From Dethiobacter sp. (GTDB lineage: Bacteria > Bacillota_D > Dethiobacteria > Dethiobacterales > Dethiobacteraceae): a DNA stretch of 9,241 bases. Location of the stretch: contig JAGXSQ010000072.1 of NCBI GenBank assembly GCA_018333395.1, forward strand, positions 1 to 9,241. Direction: 5' to 3'. Of the stretch, positions 1-7,359 are shown piece after piece (the stretch's first letter is position 1; each line of letters opens with the position of its first letter). Position numbers and translations under genes: made by a program. The notes beneath the pieces were generated by a model. It was not told where the DNA came from. It searched no databases and worked only from the letters and a program-made list of their open reading frames with translations.

Positions 1-95
1 TCAAAAATCCCGTTACTTTTTGCGTTCTCAAGAAGCAGAAAAAGACCCGCATTCGATGTTAAATTTTTAGCTTTAAAATCAATTTTATTGACCAT
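1..95 (-). CDS. Transposase, N-terminal fragment (IS1380-like), cut by window edge
   Basis: A leftward reading frame starts with ATG at 95-93 and runs off the left edge after 31 codons. It begins MVNKIDFKAKNL and continues TSNAGLFLLLENAKSNGIF. A good Shine-Dalgarno, AAGGGG, lies 8 nt upstream. The pattern of a short N-terminal strand, then LTSNAGL, then an LLLE helix resembles the start of IS1380-family (DDE) transposases as I remember them; this is family recognition from only 31 residues, so the family name is tentative. The catalytic residues would be outside the window. The surrounding DNA is far more AT-rich than pdp next door, which fits horizontal acquisition. It could instead be another AT-rich accessory gene. 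Confidence 0.55.
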   Translation of the reverse strand, partial: MVNKIDFKAKNLTSNAGLFLLLENAKSNGIF

Positions 96-140
96 AATTA
101 AGACCCCTTTTCACTACTTTTCTTACTACTATTTTACCAT

Positions 141-169
141 ATTTTAAGTGTGAAAAGCTGATAAATCAA
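141..169 (-). promoter_or_regulatory. Candidate SigA-type promoter for the transposase
   Basis: Read on the minus strand there is TTGATT (169-164), a 17-nt spacer and TAAAAT (146-141). These are close to the housekeeping -35 and -10 hexamers with ideal spacing. Transcription would begin near 134, leaving about a 40-nt leader before the ATG at 95, which fits. The background is AT-rich, so chance matches are more likely than usual. Confidence 0.4.
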
Positions 170-182
170 CATGTTTATGCGT

Positions 183-213
183 TTTAATTTTCACCCATTG
201 GGTGAAAATTAAA
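183..213. repeat. Perfect 31-nt palindrome (15-bp arms around a single T)
   Basis: The left arm TTTAATTTTCACCCA is followed by one T and its exact reverse complement. The core is CACCC/GGGTG with AT-rich outer arms. It is not an intrinsic terminator in either direction, because the core is followed by AAAA and not by a U-tract. It lies between the transposase promoter and the end of pdp. Possible roles are an operator for a dimeric protein, a transposase-binding site near the element end, or a cruciform or RNA hairpin shielding the transposase from outside transcription. Confidence 0.85.
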
Positions 214-296
214 TTTAGCTAAAACCCTGATGTTTTCTGATTTTAAGGCCATTTTAAAATTGTTGACGTAGAATCTAGGTACAATTAATGTTACAG

Positions 297-1601
297 TCAC
301 TCCACCCGCTCCAGCACCAGCGGGCCTGCCGGCGGCGCGCTGTCCCCGAAAAGATACGCGCTCTCCAGCAAAGCTGTGGCCGGGGCGATTGTCTCCGGCC
401 TAGAGGAAAAGAGTTCCGCCAGCAATTCGCCGCGGCATACCGCATCACCGCATTTTTTATAGAGCCGTATCCCGGCCAGCAAGTCTATCGGTTCGCCCTT
501 TTTCTCACGCCCTGCCCCGAGTGCCACGGCCGTGTCGCCAACCGTGCGGGCGTCAAGACGCGTTACGCAGCCGTTGCCGTTGGCTAGCAGTTCTCCCTTG
601 GCCCGCGGAATACCAAGCCTGTCCGGGTCATCGACTATACGTGCGTCGCCGCCCTGGACGGCAATAAAGCGCCTCATCGCCTGCAGAGCCGTCCCGTCGG
701 CCAGGCAAGAGGCCACCCTTTGACGGGCGGCGCCAAAGTCCCGCTCCACACCCGCCAGGAGCAGCATCTCGGCCCCCAGATGCAGGCAAAGGTCCCGCAA
801 ATCCGGCGGCCCGGCGCCCCGCAGCGTCTGCAAGGCCTCTATTACTTCCAGGTGGTTACCAACCGTCAGGCCCAGCGGCTGCTCCATGGCTGTCACGAGG
901 GCCACAGTGCGGCGGCCCAGACTCTTGCCGATAGAAACCATCAGCCCGGCCAGTGTTTTGGCCTCCGGGAGGGAACGCAAAAATGAGCCGCTGCCCACCT
1001 TGACGTCAAGCAGGAGGCTTTGCGCCCCGGCGGCGATTTTTTTGCTCATCACAGAGGCGGCAATCAGCGGGATACTGTCCACCGTGGCCGTCACGTCACG
1101 CAAAGCGTACAGCTTGCCGTCGGCGGGAACCATTTCCGGCGATTGCCCGGTGATGGCCAGTCCTGTTTCCGCAACCTGCCGGGTAAACTCCTCCCGGGTA
1201 AGCTCGGCGCGAAAACCGGGAATGCAGGAAAGCTTATCAATCGTGCCGCCGGTGTGGCCGAGGCCCCGGCCGGACATTTTGGCCAGCGTAACCCCGGCAG
1301 CCGCCAGCAGCGGCATCAGCACCAATGTCGTCTTGTCGCCCACGCCGCCCGTGGAATGTTTGTCCACTACCGTCCGTCCCGGAAGCGAAAATTCCAGCTG
1401 CGCGCCGGAATCGACCAAAGCGCGGGTTAAAGCTTTCGTTTCCCGCTCATCCATGCCGCGCAGGTAGACGGCCATCAGCCAGGCAGCCGCCTGGTAATCC
1501 GGGATTTCCCCCGCCGTGTAGCGGTGAACAAAAAACCTGACAGCTTCATCGGAAAGAATGGCGCCGTCTCTTTTCTGCCGGATGATGTCTATGGCGCGCA
1601 T
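297..1601 (-). CDS. pdp: Pyrimidine-nucleoside phosphorylase (Pdp)
   Basis: This enzyme splits uridine, deoxyuridine or thymidine with phosphate into the free base and (deoxy)ribose 1-phosphate, in cytoplasmic pyrimidine salvage. The 434 residues match the usual Pdp/DeoA length. Visible features are the phosphate-binding motif DKHSTGGVGD (80-89, Lys81, Ser83), the family signature SGRGLGHTGGTIDKL (110-124) with Ser110 and Thr120, and base-contacting Arg168, Ser183 and Lys187 (LRD and SVMSKK). One departure is that the Glu normally following DKL in the signature is Ser125. The ATG overlaps the deoB stop codon (TAATG), so translation is probably coupled to deoB; there is no strong Shine-Dalgarno. 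DeoB acts on the sugar phosphate that Pdp releases. No terminator is visible after it. Pdp is preferred over DeoA because of the Gram-positive context, but the two cannot be separated with certainty. Confidence 0.93.
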   Translation of the reverse strand: MRAIDIIRQKRDGAILSDEAVRFFVHRYTAGEIPDYQAAAWLMAVYLRGMDERETKALTRALVDSGAQLEFSLPGRTVVDKHSTGGVGDKTTLVLMPLLAAAGVTLAKMSGRGLGHTGGTIDKLSCIPGFRAELTREEFTRQVAETGLAITGQSPEMVPADGKLYALRDVTATVDSIPLIAASVMSKKIAAGAQSLLLDVKVGSGSFLRSLPEAKTLAGLMVSIGKSLGRRTVALVTAMEQPLGLTVGNHLEVIEALQTLRGAGPPDLRDLCLHLGAEMLLLAGVERDFGAARQRVASCLADGTALQAMRRFIAVQGGDARIVDDPDRLGIPRAKGELLANGNGCVTRLDARTVGDTAVALGAGREKKGEPIDLLAGIRLYKKCGDAVCRGELLAELFSSRPETIAPATALLESAYLFGDSAPPAGPLVLERVE

Positions 1602-2779
1602 TATTTACACAGCCCCATTTCGCAACAAAAACTGGTCCCGGCATCAGGCCCGGGAATATTGAGCAGGCAGGCGACCGTGGCGCCCAGGTCGGCAAACGTC
1701 TCCCGGGTGCCCAGGGGCGCCGGACTGACTTTGGCGCCGATAGCCAGCAACGGCACATACTCGCGGGTGTGGTCGGTATGGGGAAAGGTGGGGTCGCAGC
1801 CGTGGTCGGCGACAATAAAGAGCACATCCTGCTCCGTCATTTTGGGCAAAACGAGCGCTAGTTGTGCATCAAACCGTTCCAGAGCGTGTCCATAGCCGAT
1901 AGCATCATTGCGGTGGCCGTAGAGCATGTCGAAGTCAACTAGGTTGGCGAAAATCAGGCCGCTTGGGAAGCGTTCCAAGGACTCCTGCAGCTTGAGCATG
2001 CCGTCATCGTTACTTTCGGTATGAAGCGGCACGGTAATGCCGCGGCCGGCAAAGATATCAGGAATCTTGCCGACTCCCACCACCTGCTGCCCGCCTTCCA
2101 CCAAAGCGTCCAGTACCGTCGAAGCAAAAGGCTCTAGGGAATAGTCCTTGCGGTTCGCTGTCCGCCGGAAGCTGCCAGGAACACCAATGAAAGGGCGGGC
2201 AATGACCCGGCCAACCGCGTATTCGCCGCGCAATAAGCGGCGCGCCGCCTCGCACCAGGCGTAAAGCTCGGTCAAGGGAACAATTTCCTCGTGGGCAGCT
2301 ACCTGAAAAACGCTGTCCGCTGAAGTATAAACAATCGGGTAACCGGTCCGCAGGTGCTCTGACCCGAGCCGGTCCATGATTTCCGTGCCGGAAGCTCTGG
2401 TATTGCCGAGCACCCGGCGGCCTGTCAGCCGCTCAAAAGGATCTATTACAGCAGGGGGGAAACCGTTTGGGAAAAGGGGAAACGGCTTGTCCAAAATGAC
2501 CCCCATCATCTCCCAGTGCCCGGTTGTGGTGTCCTTGCCGGGGGAACGCTCCGCCATTTTGCCAAAAGCAGCCAAGGGCCTGTCCGGGCAGGGCACACCT
2601 TCCACTGCGGTCAGACAACCGAGGCCGAACGATTGCAGCAGCGGCAGGTTCAACCCCCCTGTCGCCTTGCCGATGTTGGCCAGGGTGTTGCTTCCTGCGT
2701 CCCCATAAAGAGAGGCATCGGGAAGCGCTCCTACGCCTAGGCTGTCCAGCACAATAATGATAGCCCGCTTGATGCCCAC
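1601..2779 (-). CDS. deoB: Phosphopentomutase
   Basis: It interconverts (deoxy)ribose 1-phosphate and (deoxy)ribose 5-phosphate, linking nucleoside breakdown to the pentose-phosphate or acetaldehyde/glyceraldehyde-3-phosphate route. It is a cytoplasmic, Mn-dependent member of the alkaline phosphatase superfamily. The 392 residues are the expected length. The N-terminal strand ends in Asp12 (VLDSLGVG). The phosphoacceptor Thr lies in [10 protein letters not shown] (81-90, most likely Thr84). The other metal ligands are visible as Asp284 and His289 (DFDMLYGH), Asp325-His326 (ADHG) and His337 (TDHTRE). The residues YTSADSVFQ (151-159) and RTANRKDYS (206-214) are also family hallmarks. The start is GTG at 2779 with AGGAGG 5 nt upstream. 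It begins 14 nt after xerD and overlaps pdp by one base, so it is clearly in an operon with pdp. Confidence 0.96.
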   Translation of the reverse strand: MGIKRAIIIVLDSLGVGALPDASLYGDAGSNTLANIGKATGGLNLPLLQSFGLGCLTAVEGVPCPDRPLAAFGKMAERSPGKDTTTGHWEMMGVILDKPFPLFPNGFPPAVIDPFERLTGRRVLGNTRASGTEIMDRLGSEHLRTGYPIVYTSADSVFQVAAHEEIVPLTELYAWCEAARRLLRGEYAVGRVIARPFIGVPGSFRRTANRKDYSLEPFASTVLDALVEGGQQVVGVGKIPDIFAGRGITVPLHTESNDDGMLKLQESLERFPSGLIFANLVDFDMLYGHRNDAIGYGHALERFDAQLALVLPKMTEQDVLFIVADHGCDPTFPHTDHTREYVPLLAIGAKVSPAPLGTRETFADLGATVACLLNIPGPDAGTSFCCEMGLCK

Positions 2780-2793
2780 AAAATCCTCCTCAT

Positions 2794-3681
2794 CTACGCC
2801 CGGGGATGTGTTTTTTCATAAACTTCTCGCAGCTTAGGCTTAGTTACCTGCGTGTAGATTTGCGTCGTAGAGATATCAGCGTGACCCAGCATTTCCTGCA
2901 CAGAACGCAAATCGGCGCCGTTTTCCAAAAGATGTGTCGCGAAAGAGTGGCGGAACGTATGCGGAGTAATTTCTCTGGTAATGCCGGCCTGCCGCGCATA
3001 TTTTTTGAGGATTTTCCAGAAACCCTGCCTTGTTAGGCGTTTGCCATGCTGATTCACAAAGATGGAAGCTTCGCCGCTGTGACGAACCAGCTTTGGCCGG
3101 CTGGCAGTCAGATAATTTTCGACATTAGTGATCGCCAGTGAACCGAGCGGAACAATACGTTCTTTGGAACCCTTGCCGGTGCAGCGGACAAACCCCGCCT
3201 CTAGGTTAATGTCTCCAACATTGAGCGACAACAGTTCTGAGACACGAACACCTGTAGCGTAGATCACCTCCAGCATCGCCTTGTCGCGGACACCGGTCAC
3301 CTGTTGGCGATCCGGTTGTTCCAGCAGCAGATCGACTTCCTGCATGGAGAGAATCCGCGGCAGTTTTTTTTCCTGCTTGGGTGACTCCAACTCCAAAGTA
3401 GGGTCAACACCTACGAGCTTCTCCTTGAAGAGATAATGATACAGAGAACGGATGGAAGCGAGACTACGCGAACGCGTTGCCGTAGCTTTCCCGGCTTTCT
3501 GCAAGCTGAAAAGATAATCGGCAATCTGGCTGCGTCCCACGTCCAGCAAGCTGTCGACGCCGTTCTGGCGTAAATATGTACAAAATGAACACAAGTCGCG
3601 GTTATAGGACTCCAAAGTGTTTTTAGCCAGCCCTTTTTCCGCAGCCAGATAGTGGATAAACTCCCTCAGTGTCCTGTCCAT
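2794..3681 (-). CDS. xerD: Site-specific tyrosine recombinase XerD
   Basis: A tyrosine recombinase that, with XerC or alone depending on the lineage, resolves chromosome dimers at dif. The 295 residues are typical. The N-terminal SAM-like core-binding domain spans about 1-85 ([19 protein letters not shown]). The catalytic domain follows with all active-site residues: Arg146 ([10 protein letters not shown]), Lys170 (GKGSKER), His241 and Arg244 ([12 protein letters not shown]), His267 (LGHADI) and the nucleophile Tyr276 (TQIYTQV). ATG at 3681 is chosen because AAAGGAG lies 6 nt upstream; a TTG one codon earlier is too close to it. XerD rather than XerC or a phage integrase is favoured by position: DUF4227/yqzK upstream and deoB downstream is the conserved Firmicute order. 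No dif-like site was recognised here. Confidence 0.95.
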   Translation of the reverse strand: MDRTLREFIHYLAAEKGLAKNTLESYNRDLCSFCTYLRQNGVDSLLDVGRSQIADYLFSLQKAGKATATRSRSLASIRSLYHYLFKEKLVGVDPTLELESPKQEKKLPRILSMQEVDLLLEQPDRQQVTGVRDKAMLEVIYATGVRVSELLSLNVGDINLEAGFVRCTGKGSKERIVPLGSLAITNVENYLTASRPKLVRHSGEASIFVNQHGKRLTRQGFWKILKKYARQAGITREITPHTFRHSFATHLLENGADLRSVQEMLGHADISTTQIYTQVTKPKLREVYEKTHPRA

Positions 3682-3767
3682 CAAATTCTCCTTTGCCTTG
3701 TGGCTGAACGCACCGCTTGAGCCTTCTGTCCCACGTCCAAAAATAAAATCCTTTTCTCCATAGCCAA

Positions 3768-4013
3768 TTACAAGCCATTTTGGTAAAAATCATGCATGAC
3801 TTGCAAGATACGCCGCCATCCCATACCGCCTTCCCCGCACTGTTCTACATCCACAGAAGCCTTTAGCGCCTCTCCCTGCAGTTTGGGCCACTGCACAGCA
3901 TGTGGATTGACAGCCAGGTGCGCATAGTATTGCATCAAAGGCGACGCCAAGAGAAGCAGCACTGCCCAAAGCGCCCGGCGGTAAATAATCCGGCCAAAAA
4001 TCCAGATACGCAA
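3768..4013 (-). CDS. DUF4227 (YqzK-like) small membrane protein
   Basis: An 81-residue protein of unknown function. There is one hydrophobic segment at about residues 14-31 (ALWAVLLLLASPLMQYY), then a short soluble tail ending in WRRILQVMHDFYQNGL. The layout (single N-terminal membrane helix, then a Gly-Glu/Gly-Lys-Ala stretch, then a closing helix with W-(L)-x-x-x-FY-x-x-G) matches my recollection of B. subtilis YqzK/DUF4227, which also sits directly upstream of xerD. The start is TTG at 4013, because AAGGGGGG lies 8 nt upstream of it. An in-frame ATG at 4034 has no Shine-Dalgarno, and longer versions run into ald. It lies 41 nt after ald and 86 nt before xerD. The role is not known; the conserved linkage is the main clue. 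Confidence 0.72.
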   Translation of the reverse strand: MRIWIFGRIIYRRALWAVLLLLASPLMQYYAHLAVNPHAVQWPKLQGEALKASVDVEQCGEGGMGWRRILQVMHDFYQNGL

Positions 4014-4054
4014 AGAAATCGCCCCCCTTATCATGGTATGGGGAAGCAAAATCT

Positions 4055-5176
4055 TTAAGAACCAAGCACTTCTTGAAGCGGAACAAAATCCATCTCTAGC
4101 GCCTCCGCTACCGCAGCGTGTGTGCAATATCCGTTCACCACATTAGCTCCGCCCGCCAGACAGGGATCTGCCAGCAGCGCCTTCCTGAAGCCCTTGTTTG
4201 CCAGTTTCAGCACGTAAGGCAGTGTCACGTTTGTCAGGGCAAACGCAGCCGTCCGGGGTACCGCCCCCGGCATATTGGCCACAGCGTAGTGGACAACACC
4301 ATGCCGGACGTAGGTTGGATTGCTGTGGGTAGTAACACGGTCAATAGTCTCCACGGAGCCGCCCTGGTCCACTGACACATCAATGATACACGCGCCAGGT
4401 TTCATCGTTTTCACCATTTCTTCCGTCACCAGCCGCGGAGCCTTAGCGCCGGGGATCAAGACGGCTCCAATCAGCAAATCGGCATAGAGCAAAGCTTTCT
4501 GGATATTGTAGCTGTTGCAAATATAGGTCAGTATCCGGCCGTCAAACAAGTCGTAAAGCGCCCGCAGACGCTGTGCGTTGATATCGAGCACCGTCACCTG
4601 TGCGCCCATACCAAGTGCCACCCTGACCGCGTTCACGCCGACTACACCGCCTCCTAGAATTACTACATCGGCAGGCGGTACTCCTGGCACGCCGCCAATT
4701 AAAACACCTCGCCCACCGTACGTTTTTTCCAAAAGTCTAGCGCCAATCTGTATAGCCATGCGACCAGCAATTTCGCTCATCGGCTCCAGCAGTGGCAACG
4801 ACCCGTCGGGCAGCTGGATAGTCTCATATGCCAGCGCCGCCACTTTTTTCTCGGCCAGCACCTGGGCCAATTCGGAGACGGCCGCTAGGTGCAGGTAGGT
4901 AAAAATAATCTGCCCAGCAGAAATAAAATCATACTCCTGCGGCAAGGGCTCCTTAACCTTCACGATCAGTTCCGCTCCTTGCCAGACGGCTTGTCCATCA
5001 TCAGCCATAACAGCCCCCGCAGCCCTGTATTCTTCGTCCGCAAACCCGGCCCCCTCCCCGGCCTGCTTTTGCACCAAGACTGTGTGGCCCTCCCGAGCCA
5101 ACATTTCCACACCCGCAGGTGTAGCGGCCACCCGAAGCTCGTCTGCCTTGATCTCCCGTGGCACTCCGATAATCAC
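4055..5176 (-). CDS. ald: Alanine dehydrogenase
   Basis: It catalyses reversible NAD-dependent oxidative deamination of L-alanine to pyruvate and ammonia in the cytoplasm. The 373 residues match the family (about 370-380). Substrate and catalytic residues sit at canonical positions: Arg15 (ELRVA), Lys75 (VKVKEP) and His96 (TYLHLA). The Rossmann dinucleotide motif ILGGGVVGVNA precedes the acidic LDIN end of the second strand. Later hallmarks are DVSVDQGGSVET (catalytic Asp in the first part) and HYAVANMPGAVPRTA. The start is GTG at 5176 (VIIGVPREIK) after a GGGGGTGG Shine-Dalgarno. The frame stays open far upstream through spoIIM, but that extension is meaningless. It lies 17 nt after spoIIM, so it is probably co-transcribed. 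In B. subtilis, alanine dehydrogenase mutants (spoVN) sporulate poorly, so this pairing may be functional. Confidence 0.96.
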   Translation of the reverse strand: MIIGVPREIKADELRVAATPAGVEMLAREGHTVLVQKQAGEGAGFADEEYRAAGAVMADDGQAVWQGAELIVKVKEPLPQEYDFISAGQIIFTYLHLAAVSELAQVLAEKKVAALAYETIQLPDGSLPLLEPMSEIAGRMAIQIGARLLEKTYGGRGVLIGGVPGVPPADVVILGGGVVGVNAVRVALGMGAQVTVLDINAQRLRALYDLFDGRILTYICNSYNIQKALLYADLLIGAVLIPGAKAPRLVTEEMVKTMKPGACIIDVSVDQGGSVETIDRVTTHSNPTYVRHGVVHYAVANMPGAVPRTAAFALTNVTLPYVLKLANKGFRKALLADPCLAGGANVVNGYCTHAAVAEALEMDFVPLQEVLGS

Positions 5177-5193
5177 CCAGCCACCCCCGTTGT

Positions 5194-5829
5194 TTATTGT
5201 AACACTCCAGCCACCGCCCGCATAAAAACGGGTGTAATCACTGCCTCCACCACGACGCCCACGGCAAGTATAAGCGCGGCCAGCAAGATGAGCAGCGTGT
5301 ACTGGGTGAAATACGTACCATAGGGAAAGTCTTTTCCGGTAAAACGCCGCCGTAAAAGCAACAGCGAAAAGATAACCGCACAGCCGGCAGCCAGCAAAGA
5401 GGCCGGCACATAAAGTAGATTTTGCGGCAAAACAGAAGCAGCAGCAAAGAAAACGCCGTGTAGCTCGCTTTCTTTGGCCAGAAAGCCGACGGTAAAACCG
5501 ATCGTAAAGCCGCGGTAAAAGAGTAAAGCCAGAATCAGGATAAAGCCAAAAAAAAGATTGCCGCAAAGCCAAAGCGCAAGCACAAACCTGGCGTTCTGAG
5601 CCAACGCTTTCTGGAAAATAACTCCCTGGTCCACACTTTGCTGTCCAGCCAGGTAATCGACAAACCCGAAAAAATACTCGTTCAGTTCCTTGACCTGCGT
5701 CTCATCCAACAGGCGTACCGCCAGCCCTCCGACAGTTACCCCAGCCGCAAAAGCCAACACCACAACCAAGTAAACCGTCAACTGGTCGCGGACATGCCTC
5801 GCCAGTGTTTGGTGCAACTTACGCCACAT
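5194..5829 (-). CDS. spoIIM: Stage II sporulation protein M
   Basis: SpoIIM is a mother-cell membrane protein that, with SpoIID and SpoIIP, drives septal peptidoglycan remodelling and engulfment of the forespore. The 211 residues match B. subtilis SpoIIM (about 214). It is very hydrophobic, with segments at about 18-40, 81-105, 108-118, 125-160 (containing SVLPQNLLYVPAS) and 177-203, consistent with a five-helix polytopic protein with a positively charged N-terminus (MWRKLHQTLARHVR). The start is ATG at 5829 with GGGGGGAG 3-5 nt upstream; a longer frame to 5880 has no support and would cover the promoter. A SigE-like promoter lies just upstream (5858-5886), in line with mother-cell expression. 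The DUF95 superfamily is broad, but context makes SpoIIM the best call. Confidence 0.93.
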   Translation of the reverse strand: MWRKLHQTLARHVRDQLTVYLVVVLAFAAGVTVGGLAVRLLDETQVKELNEYFFGFVDYLAGQQSVDQGVIFQKALAQNARFVLALWLCGNLFFGFILILALLFYRGFTIGFTVGFLAKESELHGVFFAAASVLPQNLLYVPASLLAAGCAVIFSLLLLRRRFTGKDFPYGTYFTQYTLLILLAALILAVGVVVEAVITPVFMRAVAGVLQ

Positions 5830-5857
5830 TGTTCTCCCCCCTGCCCGCTTCTGGGAC

Positions 5858-5886
5858 AGTCTATGCGCAAGCTGGCACATTTATGT
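5858..5886 (-). promoter_or_regulatory. Candidate SigE (mother-cell) promoter for spoIIM
   Basis: On the minus strand, ACATAAA (5886-5880) is followed by 14 nt and CATAGACT (5865-5858). The SigE -10 consensus is CATACAMT, so 7 of 8 positions match; the -35 match is partial. Initiation near 5851 would give about a 22-nt leader carrying the Shine-Dalgarno and ATG. Mother-cell SigE control of spoIIM is known in B. subtilis. Motif reading only. Confidence 0.42.
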
Positions 5887-5897
5887 TGACAGTACAG

Positions 5898-6425
5898 TCA
5901 GAGCTTCAGGATGTCGGCCGCCAGCAAAAGTGCCAGCAATGTTTTGCCGTCGCCAATCTTTCCCTGTCTGGCCATCTTTACCGCATCGCGCAAGGGAAGT
6001 AGACAAACGTGCAGAATTTCGTCCTCCGGCTGCTGCACGGCCGTAGGTTCCAGCTCCGTAGCCAGATAGAGGTACAGCCTTTCTGAGGCAAAGCCGGGAG
6101 AAGAAAAATATTCAGCCAGCGGGGAGATTTTCCCAGGCTTCACACCGGCCTCTTCAGCTAATTCGCGAATCGCGCAAGCGACCGGCTCTTCCCCGGGGTC
6201 TAGTTTCCCCGCTGGGATTTCCAGCAACTCCTCCCCCACCGCTTGTCTGTATTGCCGAACAAAATAAGCCTCTCCCTGGTCGGTTACGGCTAGCACAGCA
6301 GCGGCCCCCGGGTGTTCCACCACTTCCCGTCTGGCCTGCTTACCATTATCCAGCAATACATCATCAAGGCGTACGGAGATTATTTTCCCCTGATAAATTA
6401 TTTTGGATGCCAGCGTTTTCTCCAT
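5898..6425 (-). CDS. nudF: NUDIX hydrolase, ADP-ribose pyrophosphatase type
   Basis: Probably hydrolyses ADP-ribose to AMP and ribose 5-phosphate in the cytoplasm. With an ATG at 6425 it is 175 residues, close to B. subtilis NudF. The NUDIX box runs from Gly73 to Val95, with catalytic REL-x-EE (Arg87, Glu88, Glu91, Glu92) in the form GX5EX7REUXEEXGU. About 15 residues after it is SSPGF (108-112), the marker of the ADP-ribose subfamily. The N-terminus (EKTLASKIIYQGKIISVR) also aligns with NudF. The start is uncertain: this ATG has no Shine-Dalgarno, and the frame stays open to a GTG at 6482 whose nearest GAGGAGG is 17 nt away. A good AGGAGG (6464-6459) is 9 nt before an in-frame ATT at 6449. 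The spo0A terminator lies just upstream, so a local promoter or readthrough is needed. It ends 68 nt before spoIIM. Confidence 0.9.
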   Translation of the reverse strand: MEKTLASKIIYQGKIISVRLDDVLLDNGKQARREVVEHPGAAAVLAVTDQGEAYFVRQYRQAVGEELLEIPAGKLDPGEEPVACAIRELAEEAGVKPGKISPLAEYFSSPGFASERLYLYLATELEPTAVQQPEDEILHVCLLPLRDAVKMARQGKIGDGKTLLALLLAADILKL

Positions 6426-6506
6426 CGTTTTACTATATTCTGCAAAAATATTGCTTTTCCTCCTGACTTTTGCGTTTTTCACTCCAAGTTCAACTTCCGC
6501 CTCCTC

Positions 6507-6531
6507 AAAAGAAAAGCGGCTATCGCCGCTT
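6507..6531 (-). terminator. Intrinsic terminator of spo0A
   Basis: In the minus-strand transcript a 7-bp stem AAGCGGC/GCCGCTT with a GATA loop is followed by TTCTTTT. It begins 5 nt after the spo0A stop codon. The U-tract is interrupted by one C, so some readthrough into the NUDIX gene is likely. Confidence 0.8.
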
Positions 6532-6536
6532 CTTGC

Positions 6537-7310
6537 TTAGTAGATCCCTCGGTTATTTAGACGGAGCCTGTCGGCAACTAGCGCAATAAACTCGGAGTTA
6601 GTCGGCTTGCCCCGCTCTGTATTGATGGTATAGCCGAAAAACTTTTTAATGGTCTCAATGTTATTCCTGGACCACGCCACTTCAATAGAATGGCGGATAG
6701 CTCTTTCCACACGGGAACTCGTCGTATCAAATCTTCCGGCAATGCGTGGGTAAAGAATTTTGGTCACAGACCCGAGCAAATCCACATCCTCCACAACCAT
6801 GATAATGGCCTCACGCAAGTACTGATAGCCCTTGATATGGGCAGGAATGCCCATTTCATGAATGATGCCTGTCGCTTCTATCTCCAGACTTGAACGCTTT
6901 GGTGAACGAGGCAGACCGCCGTTTACGGCATTCGAAGGCTTGCTGGCCGCCAGCTGGCGGATACGTTCTACCAGGACTTCCATGTTAAACGGTTTCAGTA
7001 TGTAGTAAGCAGCGCCCAACTCCACAGCCTTGCGAGTGATATCTTCCTGCCCGAAGGCTGTCAGCATAATCACTTTGGGCTGTGGGTCAAAGTCAAAATT
7101 CTTCAACTTCTCCAGCACACCCAACCCATCCAGGTGAGGCATGATAATGTCGAGCAGCAATACATCCGGAGGGTCTTTGGCGATTAATTCCAGCGTTTCT
7201 TCTCCATTGTACGCTTTTCCTACAATGTCGATATCTACCTGGCTCTCCAGGTATTCAATTAATAAATCGCTAAATTCCCTATTATCGTCAGCAACAAACA
7301 CTTTAGGCAT
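6537..7310 (-). CDS. spo0A: Sporulation master response regulator Spo0A
   Basis: Spo0A is activated by phosphorylation (the phosphorelay in bacilli, orphan kinases in clostridia) and binds 0A boxes to turn sporulation genes on and vegetative genes off. The 257 residues compare with about 267 in B. subtilis. The receiver domain (about 1-120) shows Asp8-Asp9, phosphoacceptor Asp54 (LLLDIIMP), Thr84 (MLTAFGQ) and Lys106 (ILKPF). After a Ser/Pro-rich linker comes the Spo0A-specific DNA-binding domain (about 145-257), with [21 protein letters not shown] and the recognition helix [21 protein letters not shown] 7310 is chosen because AAGGAGGAG lies 8 nt upstream and the protein then begins [10 protein letters not shown]; longer in-frame starts fall in the promoter. 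It is flanked by terminators on both sides, so it is a single transcription unit with its own SigH-type promoter. Confidence 0.98.
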   Translation of the reverse strand: MPKVFVADDNREFSDLLIEYLESQVDIDIVGKAYNGEETLELIAKDPPDVLLLDIIMPHLDGLGVLEKLKNFDFDPQPKVIMLTAFGQEDITRKAVELGAAYYILKPFNMEVLVERIRQLAASKPSNAVNGGLPRSPKRSSLEIEATGIIHEMGIPAHIKGYQYLREAIIMVVEDVDLLGSVTKILYPRIAGRFDTTSSRVERAIRHSIEVAWSRNNIETIKKFFGYTINTERGKPTNSEFIALVADRLRLNNRGIY

Positions 7311-7359
7311 ACTTGGCTCTCCTCCTTTTTTGGGCGTACCAAATAGATCACAGCTTGGA

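Larger units (their letters stand above)
1..213 (-). mobile_element. End of a probable insertion sequence, outer boundary not resolved
   Basis: This stretch holds the transposase start, its promoter and a perfect palindrome. It is strongly AT-rich, in contrast to the GC-rich pdp and deoB that follow. I read it as one end of an inserted element lying just downstream of pdp. The other terminus is outside the window, so terminal inverted repeats and target-site duplication cannot be defined; the true end may lie anywhere between about 183 and 296. Bases 214-296 contain no gene, no convincing terminator for pdp and no other feature I can support. Confidence 0.4.

Noticed and set aside
183..213. 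Intrinsic terminator of pdp
   Set aside because: The GC core is followed by A residues in both directions, without a U-tract.
263..291. TTGACG/TAATGT as an outward promoter from the mobile element
   Set aside because: The -10 is poor and it points antisense into pdp; AT-rich background.
886..1467. 193-codon plus-strand open frame
   Set aside because: Antisense to pdp, whose frame is fully supported by motifs; the high GC content makes long shadow frames common. It has no recognisable domain or Shine-Dalgarno.
5177..5572. N-terminal extension of ald by about 130 codons
   Set aside because: It overlaps spoIIM in another frame, has Arg/Cys-rich low-quality sequence, and the alanine dehydrogenase family begins at the GTG 5176 with a Shine-Dalgarno.
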